Made by a program: the position numbers and the translations under genes. The notes below the pieces were generated by a model that did no database searches, was not told the origin of the DNA, and was given only the letters and a program-made list of their open reading frames with translations. A DNA stretch of 64,000 nt, from NCBI RefSeq assembly GCF_015222005.1, contig NZ_JADFFL010000001.1:434001-498000 (forward strand), in the 5' to 3' direction. Positions 1-7,240 of the stretch are shown one piece after another (position 1 is the stretch's first letter; every line of letters begins with the position of its first letter). Source of the DNA: Mucilaginibacter myungsuensis (GTDB lineage: Bacteria > Bacteroidota > Bacteroidia > Sphingobacteriales > Sphingobacteriaceae).

Positions 1-44
1 GGAATTAAAGTTCCTCACCTACATATTAAAACAATCTATCAATT

Positions 45-707
45 ATGAGTACTCCACACATTCACGACACCAGTCATATCACCTACGAAGGTTTACTGGC
101 CGGTAATGAAACATTTGTTGCCAACGCTTTGGCACAAGACCCTGATTTTTTTAACACCTTAGCTAACGGACAAGCTCCGCCTGTGCTTTGGATCGGTTGT
201 GCCGATAGCCGTGTGCCAGCAAACCAGATCACCAACACTGCCCCGGGCGAGATATTTGTACACCGTAACATTGCCAACGTAGTGGTGCATACCGATATGA
301 ATATGCTTTCGGTTCTGGATTATGCTGTTAACGTATTGAAAGTAAAACACGTGATCGTGACCGGACACTATGGTTGCGGCGGTGTGTTGGCAGCTATGAG
401 TAACAAACAAGTAGGCTTGATCGATAACTGGTTGCGCAACATCAAAGATGTTTACCGTTTTTATGCAAAAGAACTTGACGCGATCGCCGACGAAAAAGAA
501 CGCGGAAACCGTTTGGTGGAACTGAACGTGATAGAAGGTGTACGCAACCTAAGCAAAACCTCTATTGTACAGAACGCCTGGAAAAATGGCCAGGAACTTA
601 ACGTACATGGTTGGGTTTATGCCCTATCTACCGGCAGGATCAAGGACCTTAAAGTTAGTGCCCATAACAACGAGGCCCTTGACGAGGTGTTCAAGTTTAA
701 GTCTTAA
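45..707 (+). CDS. can: Beta-class carbonic anhydrase
   Basis: Cytoplasmic zinc enzyme that interconverts CO2 and bicarbonate, supplying bicarbonate to carboxylases and helping pH balance. The beta-class signature is complete: Cys52, Asp54 and Arg56 in CADSRVP, then His108 and Cys111 in HYGCGG. Cys52, His108 and Cys111 are the expected zinc ligands and Asp54/Arg56 the catalytic dyad. The 220-residue length matches E. coli Can. The ATG follows an A/T-rich leader with no clear Shine-Dalgarno site, as is common in Bacteroidota. The gene stands alone and converges on the P5C dehydrogenase gene, with a strong hairpin terminator between them. The family assignment is firm; the symbol is by analogy with E. 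coli. Confidence 0.95.
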   Translation: MSTPHIHDTSHITYEGLLAGNETFVANALAQDPDFFNTLANGQAPPVLWIGCADSRVPANQITNTAPGEIFVHRNIANVVVHTDMNMLSVLDYAVNVLKVKHVIVTGHYGCGGVLAAMSNKQVGLIDNWLRNIKDVYRFYAKELDAIADEKERGNRLVELNVIEGVRNLSKTSIVQNAWKNGQELNVHGWVYALSTGRIKDLKVSAHNNEALDEVFKFKS

Positions 708-710
708 ACA

Positions 711-848
711 GTCCGAAAGTCGGAAAGACAGCAAGACCGAAAGTAAAAAACTGGTTGGTCACAAAATAAAGCGGCGTCACGAACTCTTCGTGACGCCGCT
801 TTTGTCATATATCTTTCGGACTTACCGACTTACGGTCTTCCGGACTTT
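711..848. repeat. Inverted repeat of AGTCnGAA-like modules around a terminator
   Basis: Left arm (711-745) and right arm (808-848) are both runs of 8-nt modules such as AGTCCGAA, AGTCGGAA and AGACCGAA; the right arm carries them on the opposite strand. The perfect terminator hairpin lies between the arms. The same module family recurs at 40948-41069, 48432-48513, 53453-53558 and 55964-56044, always between genes, so this is a dispersed intergenic repeat. No coding capacity. Confidence 0.75.
768..802. terminator. Bidirectional Rho-independent terminator
   Basis: Perfect 16-bp stem (768-783 with 787-802) around a 3-nt loop, A-rich on the left side and T-rich on the right, so it can end transcription of both the carbonic anhydrase gene and the convergent pruA gene. 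Confidence 0.9.
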
Positions 849-851
849 TTC

Positions 852-2483
852 TTACTCCGCCAAGAACGGATATCTGTAATCTTTCGGCGGATCAAAGGTC
901 TCTTTGATCGTGCGTGGAGATACCCAACGCAACAAGTTGATCATAGAACCGGCCTTATCGTTAGTACCAGATCCGCGGGCCCCGCCAAATGGTTGCTGAC
1001 CTACTACTGCACCTGTTGGCTTATCGTTAATGTAGAAGTTACCGGCCGCGTTGCGTAAGCCTTGGGTAGCCTCGGCAATAGCATAACGATCTTGCGAGAT
1101 GATCGAACCGGTTAAGGCATAGATCGATGTTTTATCGACGATCTTGATCACCTCGCTGAAGTCAGCGTCCTCGTAAACATAAATTGTAAGTACCGGGCCG
1201 AATAGCTCTTCGCACATGGTCACGTAAAAAGGATCGTTCACTTTGATCACAGTTGGGTGGATGAAGTAACCTTCGCTTTTGTCGTAAGTACCACCGGCTA
1301 CTATCTCTACTGATGTATCAGCTTTGGCATCATCTATATACTTAGCTAATTTATCAAAAGAACGCTCGGTGATCACCGCGTTAACAAAATTGCTAAAGTC
1401 CTCTACCGGTCCTACTTTAAAACTTGCGATGTCGCGCTTCATAAGCTCGCTAACTGCCGGCCATAGTGATGCTGGTACATAGGCGCGTGAAGCAGCAGAA
1501 CATTTTTGTCCCTGATACTCGAACGCGCCACGTACTAAAGCAGTACTCACCACGTCGGCATCAGCGCTTGGGTGGGCTAACACAAAGTCTTTACCACCGG
1601 TCTCGCCTACTATGCGCGGGTAAGTTTTGTACAGGTGGATATTAGTACCTATGGTCTTCCATATCTCCTGGAACACACCTGTTGAACCTGTAAAGTGGAT
1701 ACCTGCAAAATCCGGATGTTTAAATACGATATCACCAACGGTCGGGCCATCGGCATAGATCAGGTTGATCACGCCCGGAGGGACACCTGCCTCGTTAAAC
1801 AATTGCATCAACACGTTAGCGGCATAGATCTGCGTATCGGCAGGTTTCCAAACTACTACGTTACCCATCATGGCTGCTGATGCAGGCAGGTTACCGGCAA
1901 TAGCCGTAAAGTTGAACGGTGTTAACGCAAACACGAAACCTTCTAACGGGCGTTGCTCTACCCTGTTCCAGATACCTTTTGGCGATACCGGCGGTTGCTG
2001 CGAGTAGATCTCGGTCATGTATTGCACGTTGAAACGCAAAAAGTCGATAAACTCGCAAGCCGAATCGATCTCGGCCTGGTAGGCGTTCTTGCTTTGGCCA
2101 AGCATCGTAGCGGCATTTAATCTGGCACGGTACGGGCCTGATAAATGCTCTGCAGCTTTTAAGAAAATGGCAGCACGTTGCTCCCACGGCAGGTTCTCCC
2201 AATCGGCTTTCGCTGCAAGGGCAGCGTCGATAGCCGCCTGGATCTGCTCACGATCGCCAATATGGTAAGTACCTAATAAATGTTTATGATCATGCGGCGG
2301 GCGCAGTTCGCCGGTGTTACCGGTGCGCACTTCTTTGCCGCCAATGTACATGGGGATGTCTACTTGCTGTGCGCGGGCTTCTTCTAAAGCCTTTTTTAAA
2401 GACGCGCGTTCTGCACTGCCCGGACCGTAATTCAGAACGGGTTCGTTAACGGGCTGCGGGGTGTTAAAAAATCCTTTAAGCAT
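852..2483 (-). CDS. pruA: L-glutamate gamma-semialdehyde (1-pyrroline-5-carboxylate) dehydrogenase
   Basis: NAD-dependent aldehyde dehydrogenase that oxidises glutamate semialdehyde to glutamate, the second step of proline catabolism. The aldehyde dehydrogenase signatures are present: FTGSTG near residues 264-269 (cofactor loop), catalytic Glu294 in VGETGGKD and nucleophile Cys328 in GQKCSAAS. I start at the ATG at 2483 (MLKGFFNTPQ), giving 543 residues, the usual size of the stand-alone enzyme; the 35 upstream codons in frame look non-coding. No PutA-type proline dehydrogenase domain is fused and none lies nearby, so the first step must be encoded elsewhere. It shares the hairpin downstream with the carbonic anhydrase gene. 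Confidence 0.93.
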   Translation of the reverse strand: MLKGFFNTPQPVNEPVLNYGPGSAERASLKKALEEARAQQVDIPMYIGGKEVRTGNTGELRPPHDHKHLLGTYHIGDREQIQAAIDAALAAKADWENLPWEQRAAIFLKAAEHLSGPYRARLNAATMLGQSKNAYQAEIDSACEFIDFLRFNVQYMTEIYSQQPPVSPKGIWNRVEQRPLEGFVFALTPFNFTAIAGNLPASAAMMGNVVVWKPADTQIYAANVLMQLFNEAGVPPGVINLIYADGPTVGDIVFKHPDFAGIHFTGSTGVFQEIWKTIGTNIHLYKTYPRIVGETGGKDFVLAHPSADADVVSTALVRGAFEYQGQKCSAASRAYVPASLWPAVSELMKRDIASFKVGPVEDFSNFVNAVITERSFDKLAKYIDDAKADTSVEIVAGGTYDKSEGYFIHPTVIKVNDPFYVTMCEELFGPVLTIYVYEDADFSEVIKIVDKTSIYALTGSIISQDRYAIAEATQGLRNAAGNFYINDKPTGAVVGQQPFGGARGSGTNDKAGSMINLLRWVSPRTIKETFDPPKDYRYPFLAE

Positions 2484-2666
2484 AGATGGGTATTTTTTGA
2501 GATGGGCAAAGATAGGCTTTAAATCATTATGCCCGAAACAGCCCGCTTGTAAATTACTGCCGATCAACAAAGCATGTAATTGTAACAATGTATGTGACGT
2601 AGCCTGTAGACTTAAACTATCGCCAAAACAGATAGTTCAACCTATAGAAAACAAAAAATAACGACC

Positions 2667-2996
2667 ATGAAAACTCTTAGAATAACATTAGCAAGTTTAG
2701 TAGCCTTAGTAGCTATATTCTCATACAATGCAGCGAGCGCGCAGGTACGTTTAAGTGCAAATATCAATGTAGGCCATCCGGGAGCGCATCGTACCGTGGT
2801 GGTACACCGCCCGCCGGTTGTTCATCGCACTGTTGTAGTACATAGGCCTGCTTATCGTCCGGCACCGCGTCATGTGGTTGTGCACAGACCGGCATATCGT
2901 CCCGCACCACGCCGTGTAGTGGTGCATAGGGCGCATCCACGTAAAGTGGTTATGGTACATGCCGCTCCTCGCCATGTGATCTACAGGCATCGTTAA
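2667..2996 (+). CDS. Small exported His/Arg/Pro-rich repeat protein
   Basis: A 109-residue protein with a clear signal peptide (about residues 1-24, cleavage near ASA-Q) followed by a mature part made almost entirely of Val, His, Arg, Pro, Ala and Tyr. A unit of about 15 residues, VVVHRPAYRPAPR plus two, is repeated in tandem around residues 55-85, with looser copies on both sides. Cysteine is absent and the mature part is very basic. Similar low-complexity periplasmic proteins occur in Bacteroidota without a known role; the histidines could bind metal and the charge could bind cell-wall or outer-membrane polyanions, but both are guesses. It sits alone between pruA (divergent) and a DUF1080 gene (convergent). 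Confidence 0.75.
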   Translation: MKTLRITLASLVALVAIFSYNAASAQVRLSANINVGHPGAHRTVVVHRPPVVHRTVVVHRPAYRPAPRHVVVHRPAYRPAPRRVVVHRAHPRKVVMVHAAPRHVIYRHR

Positions 2997-3000
2997 TAAA

Positions 3001-3033
3001 TTAAGGCCCGCCAAAATATCTGGCGGGCCTTAA
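3001..3033. terminator. Bidirectional terminator hairpin
   Basis: Perfect 13-bp stem (3001-3013 with 3021-3033), GC-rich core, 7-nt loop, A/T-rich flanks. It lies between the stop codons of the convergent repeat-protein and DUF1080 genes and can serve both. Confidence 0.88.
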
Positions 3034-3040
3034 TTTAGTT

Positions 3041-3757
3041 CTAAAGTGACCTTATCTTCAAATTTTTAAAGGCGACGGGGCCGTGGTGATCTTGCAGCAT
3101 TATCCTCCCCTTTTCTACCGTCCCGAACATCGGCTCCACTTTACTGAATTTACTATCGGCTACGCAGTCGGCATACTCTTTACTACCGCGGGTATATTCT
3201 AACACCTTTACGCCGTTAACAAAGTGTTGCACGTTCTTCCCTTTAGCAATAACCCTGATCGTATTCCATTGTCCCGGCGGGTTAACTTTCTTTTTGGTTT
3301 CTACAGGCGGTAACACATCGTACAAAGATCCCAATAAATGATCGGCCAGTTTATTATCCTCACCATTCACATCATCAATGATCTGGAACTCGCAACCCAG
3401 GTTGCCGCCCTTATCATATTTAGTAAAAAAGTATTTGATGCCGCTGTTGGTGCCAGCCACCAGGTTAAAATCGGCAGTGAACTCAAAATCACCGAATTCG
3501 TCTACAGTAAAGATATCGCCGCCCTTTGCTTCTTTCTTCAGCGTAAGTGTGCCGTTATCTATCTCCCATGCACCTTGGGCGGCAACCGTCGGTTTGCCAT
3601 CGCCGGAAGTCCAGCCGGTGGTAGTGCTGCCATCGAACAGTAATTTCCAGCCTTGCTTTTTTTCTTTGGGGTTCAGCACGTTGTCGGGCATGCTTTGTGC
3701 AAAGGCATAGTTGCCGATAAATACAGCGGTCAGCAGCATCAGTAATATTTTCTTCAT
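3041..3757 (-). CDS. Exported DUF1080 (3-keto-disaccharide hydrolase domain) protein
   Basis: 238 residues: signal peptide (1-21, ending AFAQ) and one DUF1080 domain filling the rest. Characteristic stretches are GWKLLFDGSTTTGW at the start, GTNSGIKYFF and EFQIIDD in the middle, GQWNTIRV, and the closing LQDHHGPVAFKNLKIRSL. The fold is a concanavalin-like beta sandwich; characterised relatives hydrolyse 3-keto-disaccharides or 3-keto-glucosides and act in the periplasm or outside the cell. The usual genomic partners are Gfo/Idh oxidoreductases and sugar isomerases; here a sugar-isomerase-like protein lies 3 kb away but in a separate unit. Substrate unknown. Confidence 0.85.
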   Translation of the reverse strand: MKKILLMLLTAVFIGNYAFAQSMPDNVLNPKEKKQGWKLLFDGSTTTGWTSGDGKPTVAAQGAWEIDNGTLTLKKEAKGGDIFTVDEFGDFEFTADFNLVAGTNSGIKYFFTKYDKGGNLGCEFQIIDDVNGEDNKLADHLLGSLYDVLPPVETKKKVNPPGQWNTIRVIAKGKNVQHFVNGVKVLEYTRGSKEYADCVADSKFSKVEPMFGTVEKGRIMLQDHHGPVAFKNLKIRSL

Positions 3758-4178
3758 TTTATAATTGGTGTGATAGCTTAAAATTAGCGCAATTCAGACC
3801 CATTTGCAACACTACTTCGTCCGATTCACAACCGTTATGTGTATTTCGATATAATGGTATAATAAAGTTACAGTAACAAAATTGTGCTATCACAAACTTA
3901 TGATACAAACCGATACCTTTGCATAGACCTGATATTATAAAACCTAAAATTAGTTTCGTAAATCCCTTGTTACAAGCAACTTTAATACACAAGGCAAATA
4001 AACTATATTAAGTATTTAACGTATTAGCTATAAGCCTTACACCATTACCCTAAAATGGCAAGGCACTTAAACTATTGACCTTGTTACGCCCATGTAATTG
4101 CAGGGCGATCGGAAACACGTTACTTATATTTCGCATCACATTTACCAATTTACCTGATATAACCTAACCAACATCGCT
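3758..4178. other. 421-bp intergenic region, divergent leaders
   Basis: A/T-rich spacer between the divergent DUF1080 and CotH genes. A TAnnTTTG-type -7 box (TACCTTTG) lies at 3914-3921 on the plus strand but without a TTG at the expected distance; a weaker TATATTTC lies at 4125-4132, nearer the CotH start. A 77-codon minus-strand frame (3759-3992) lacks recognisable protein character. Otherwise nothing is seen. Confidence 0.4.
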
Positions 4179-5768
4179 ATGAAAAACAACCTTATGAGAA
4201 ACCATTTTTTACTATTCATCACCTTTGTACTGGCATTTACAGGCTGCAAAAAAAGCACGATAGAAGAACCTACACCCGGGCCTACCAAAAATGATACTGT
4301 GGTAACTAACCCACCCACGCCAACAACACCGGCACACCTAAAGGGTTTAAAGATCAACGGGGCGGACTGCGCATTCGATTCGACATTTGTTACCTTTTAT
4401 TACCCTGTAGCCGTCGGTACTACTTTAAGTAACATCACTATCAACTTTGACACTACAGCTGCCAAGAATTTCTATTTTAACGGCACCAAGGTTAGCAACG
4501 GCGGCACTATCAGCGCCAACCTGCAGACAGATCAAAAGATCAGCGTAAAAGCGGCGGATAAAGACAACAACGGGCCTACTTATGACCTGGTGATCACCGG
4601 CCTGCCGATCGTAATGCTGACCGCTGGGTCTACCATTGGCGATAACGAGATCTCCGGCGGATTTAAACTTGTTAACCCCGACTATATTGCGCAAAAAAGC
4701 CAGTTGCAGCTCAATTCGGCCATTAGCATCGCCATCCGTGGTGCTACATCACGCGCTTATCCTAAAAAGAACTACAAAGTAAAAACCACAGACGATGCCG
4801 GTACGAGCCTGGATAAAGCATTCCTTGGTTTACGCGAAGACAATAGCTGGATACTGGATGCCATGTATGTTGATCAGGGCCGTATGCGTAACCGGGTTTG
4901 TACCGACCTTTGGAATACGTTTAACAACGTTCCGCATTTTGCAAGCGAACCCGAAGCCCTTAACGGGACACGGGGCTACATGACAGAGGTCTTCCTGAAT
5001 GGACGCTACGCCGGTGTGTACTGTCTTACCGAGAAACTCGACCGTAAACAACTGAAACTTAAAAAGCAATACGGGAATAGCTATAAAGCGAACTTATGGA
5101 CCAACGAAACATCGTTCTACGGTAACTCGGATTTTGATAATACTAAAAAAGAATGGGGCGGCTGGGAGTTAGAGTATCCGGACCTTGGCGACACACCTGC
5201 ACCTAACTGGGGCTATTTGCACACTATTGTTGAGTTTATAGCTAATTCGACCGATGACGAATTTAGCGCACATATCGGTGAAAAGGTAGACCTGCCTAAT
5301 ATTGTTGACTACTTCATCTTTATGAACGCTATGGTGATGCACGACAATGAAAACAAGAATACCTTCTTTAGTTTTTATGATTTGCGCAACGCCAACAAAT
5401 TCTTTTACTCGGTTTGGGATATGGATGGCGCTTTAGGGCGTAACGCAGGTGGTGGTAAGACGGCTAACCAAGTGATCGGGGCAAGCAATAATAAACTATT
5501 TCAACGCCTGCTGCAATTGGATCCTAAAGGATTTAAAGACATGGTAAAAGCCCGCTGGAATGTCTTAAAGGCAAACAAACTTAGTCCCTCGGCTATTGAC
5601 GAACGCGTAGAGAATTACCGCAAAAAACTGGTAGAGACCAAAGCCATAGATCGGGAGAAAAAGGTTTGGACAAATTTAGGTCAGGACCTGAATACCGAAG
5701 CTGAATATATGAAAAGCTGGTATGGTTCTCAATTCACGCTGATCAACGATTATTTCAATAGTTTATAA
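4179..5768 (+). CDS. CotH-family kinase-like lipoprotein
   Basis: 529 residues. A lipoprotein signal peptide ends at Cys23 (LAFTGC), followed by a Thr/Pro-rich linker, a small beta domain (about residues 50-145) and a CotH kinase-like domain (about 165-500). CotH hallmarks are visible: AIRGATSRAYPKKNYKVKT, then YMTEVFLNGRYAGVYCLTEK, and YSVWDMDGALGRN near residue 415, the likely metal-binding Asp region. In Bacillus, CotH phosphorylates spore-coat proteins; in Bacteroidota such lipoproteins are surface or periplasmic, and their targets are unknown. A second ATG at 4194 is possible. Monocistronic: divergent from the DUF1080 gene and closed by a strong terminator. Confidence 0.88.
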   Translation: MKNNLMRNHFLLFITFVLAFTGCKKSTIEEPTPGPTKNDTVVTNPPTPTTPAHLKGLKINGADCAFDSTFVTFYYPVAVGTTLSNITINFDTTAAKNFYFNGTKVSNGGTISANLQTDQKISVKAADKDNNGPTYDLVITGLPIVMLTAGSTIGDNEISGGFKLVNPDYIAQKSQLQLNSAISIAIRGATSRAYPKKNYKVKTTDDAGTSLDKAFLGLREDNSWILDAMYVDQGRMRNRVCTDLWNTFNNVPHFASEPEALNGTRGYMTEVFLNGRYAGVYCLTEKLDRKQLKLKKQYGNSYKANLWTNETSFYGNSDFDNTKKEWGGWELEYPDLGDTPAPNWGYLHTIVEFIANSTDDEFSAHIGEKVDLPNIVDYFIFMNAMVMHDNENKNTFFSFYDLRNANKFFYSVWDMDGALGRNAGGGKTANQVIGASNNKLFQRLLQLDPKGFKDMVKARWNVLKANKLSPSAIDERVENYRKKLVETKAIDREKKVWTNLGQDLNTEAEYMKSWYGSQFTLINDYFNSL

Positions 5769-5780
5769 ACTACTTACTAT

Positions 5781-5823
5781 AACAAAAGAAGCCGCCCTTG
5801 CTTAAGGAGCGGCTTCTTTTGTT
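5781..5823. terminator. Bidirectional terminator hairpin
   Basis: Perfect 15-bp stem (5781-5795 with 5809-5823), A-rich on the left and T-rich on the right, with a further short CCTT/AAGG pairing in the loop. It lies between the convergent CotH gene and the unknown gene ending at 5828. Confidence 0.9.
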
Positions 5824-5827
5824 ATGA

Positions 5828-6313
5828 CTATTTTGCATTACGCCGATCGGCCATATTACACTTACCTTGATACCGGCCCTTTAGCTTACTTCCGTCGACC
5901 AACCCAAGTTTGTAATCGATCTCAAGTTGATCTTTATTAAGTATCACGTCAAAATTGCCCGACTTGACCGCTATCTTTTGGCCATCCTTAATAAATGCGC
6001 CATAAAACTCAAATGGCTTTCTGGTATTCACGCCTTGATTACTGTAGCTATAATGCCCGTTAGTCAACTTTTCAATATCATTACACGCCAAACTTATCCA
6101 TATCGTCTCTTTAGCTTGTGCCATATCAGCATTACCCGAATAAAGATCGATCTCGAACTTCGATGTTGTAGAAAATGATTCGTTAGCCACGGCTACGTAC
6201 TCCATCGGCATGTCGGCAATTCGCATCGCCATAGAAATAAAAGTAAGGATGGTCAATACCGATGTTAAGATCATCGTGCTGATCCGGATGGTAGTTTTAC
6301 GTCCTGTTTTCAT
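5828..6313 (-). CDS. Hypothetical single-pass exported protein
   Basis: I do not recognise this 161-residue protein. I start at the ATG at 6313 (MKTGRKTTIR) because a basic run followed by one hydrophobic segment (about residues 10-30) makes a credible membrane anchor or uncleaved signal; a more upstream ATG at 6349 would add 12 residues that spoil it. The remainder is hydrophilic with alternating beta-like pattern, two cysteines (ACND, GKCN) that could pair in the periplasm, and no catalytic motif. It precedes a terminator shared with the CotH gene and lies downstream of, but 67 bp from, the isomerase gene, so it may be the last gene of that leftward unit. Confidence 0.6.
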   Translation of the reverse strand: MKTGRKTTIRISTMILTSVLTILTFISMAMRIADMPMEYVAVANESFSTTSKFEIDLYSGNADMAQAKETIWISLACNDIEKLTNGHYSYSNQGVNTRKPFEFYGAFIKDGQKIAVKSGNFDVILNKDQLEIDYKLGLVDGSKLKGRYQGKCNMADRRNAK

Positions 6314-6380
6314 GATAATTAAATTTATGGTTTGGTTAATTAATTCCATTTAACAAATAGCGTATCCCCGATACCGTCCG

Positions 6381-7235
6381 TCACTTTTTCAACCCGTTCA
6401 AAAACTTTACGCTTTCGGGCATTTGGGCATCTATAAATTCAGGGGCGCTTTCGTCCTCTATATAAAAGTATTTGATCTTGGTTTTTTTCGCCGCGCGGAT
6501 GATCGCCTCCATATCCATTTGGCCCTCGCCTACCGATACAAAACTGGTCTTGCCGCCGCGTTCCAAGCCTTTCTTTACATTCTTCACGTGCATCAACCTA
6601 AACCTATCCGGATATTTTTGCAGCCATTTTATCGGATCCTGACCAGGCCAATAAACCCACATCACATCCATTTCAAATGATACGTACTTAGGGTCGGTAT
6701 TCGCTACAAGGTAGTCGAAAAATAACCCGGCACCCAGTTCACCTTCGCCTTTAAACTCCGGGCCGTGGTTATGATAGCAATAGGTCAAGCCATTGTCGTA
6801 AAGGACCTTTCCGTATTTGTTGAAGTCTTCAGCAGCTTTTTTAACGTGTTCGGCCCGCAGGTCTTGAAAATCTCCGGGGTGGGATATAGAACCTATCCTT
6901 ACAAATTCTGCACCCAGTGTTTTAGCCTGAGCGATCACCTTATCCATGTTCTTTTCCAGATCCCCCTGCCCTACACCAATACTGGTGCAGCGCATACCAC
7001 GCTCATCAAGCAAAGCTTTCATTTCAGCAGGTGTTTTGCCGAACAGGTTAGAGAACTCGATGTTGGTAATACCCACAGCCTTGATCTTATCAAGCGTTCC
7101 GGCAACATCCTTTGCAAAATCGGCACGATAACTGAAAGAGACCACACCGGGTGCTTCTTTCAATAATTTCTTTTGTGCGGTGGCGGGCGAGCAGTATGCC
7201 CCCGCGACCATCAGCATTATAAATATCTTCTTCAT
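6381..7235 (-). CDS. Exported sugar phosphate isomerase/epimerase-like TIM barrel
   Basis: 284 residues: signal peptide (1-21, ending ATAQ) and a xylose-isomerase-like/AP endonuclease family 2 TIM barrel. Family features are GITNIEFSNLFGKTP after the first strand, YCYHNHGPEF with the metal-site histidine, FEMDVMWVYWPGQDP with a metal-site Asp, and RFRLMHVKNVKKG with another histidine. Such exported members are common in Bacteroidota sugar-degradation loci and are thought to isomerise or epimerise oxidised sugars. The gene starts 5 bp after the stop of the heme-binding dehydrogenase gene, so the two are co-transcribed; this suggests joint handling of a sugar in the periplasm, inferred only from context. 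Confidence 0.85.
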   Translation of the reverse strand: MKKIFIMLMVAGAYCSPATAQKKLLKEAPGVVSFSYRADFAKDVAGTLDKIKAVGITNIEFSNLFGKTPAEMKALLDERGMRCTSIGVGQGDLEKNMDKVIAQAKTLGAEFVRIGSISHPGDFQDLRAEHVKKAAEDFNKYGKVLYDNGLTYCYHNHGPEFKGEGELGAGLFFDYLVANTDPKYVSFEMDVMWVYWPGQDPIKWLQKYPDRFRLMHVKNVKKGLERGGKTSFVSVGEGQMDMEAIIRAAKKTKIKYFYIEDESAPEFIDAQMPESVKFLNGLKK

Positions 7236-7240
7236 ATCGG

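Noticed and set aside
565..879. 104-codon plus-strand frame spanning the end of the carbonic anhydrase gene and the repeat
   Set aside because: It runs through the terminator and the module repeat; the apparent protein is a translation of non-coding sequence.
2481..2588. Longer N-terminus of the P5C dehydrogenase (start at 2588)
   Set aside because: The extra 35 residues are unlike the family N-terminus, while the ATG at 2483 gives the expected length and start sequence.
3759..3992. 77-codon minus-strand frame in the spacer before the CotH gene
   Set aside because: Codon pattern and composition are not protein-like, no start context is convincing, and it lies in A/T-rich promoter DNA between divergent genes.
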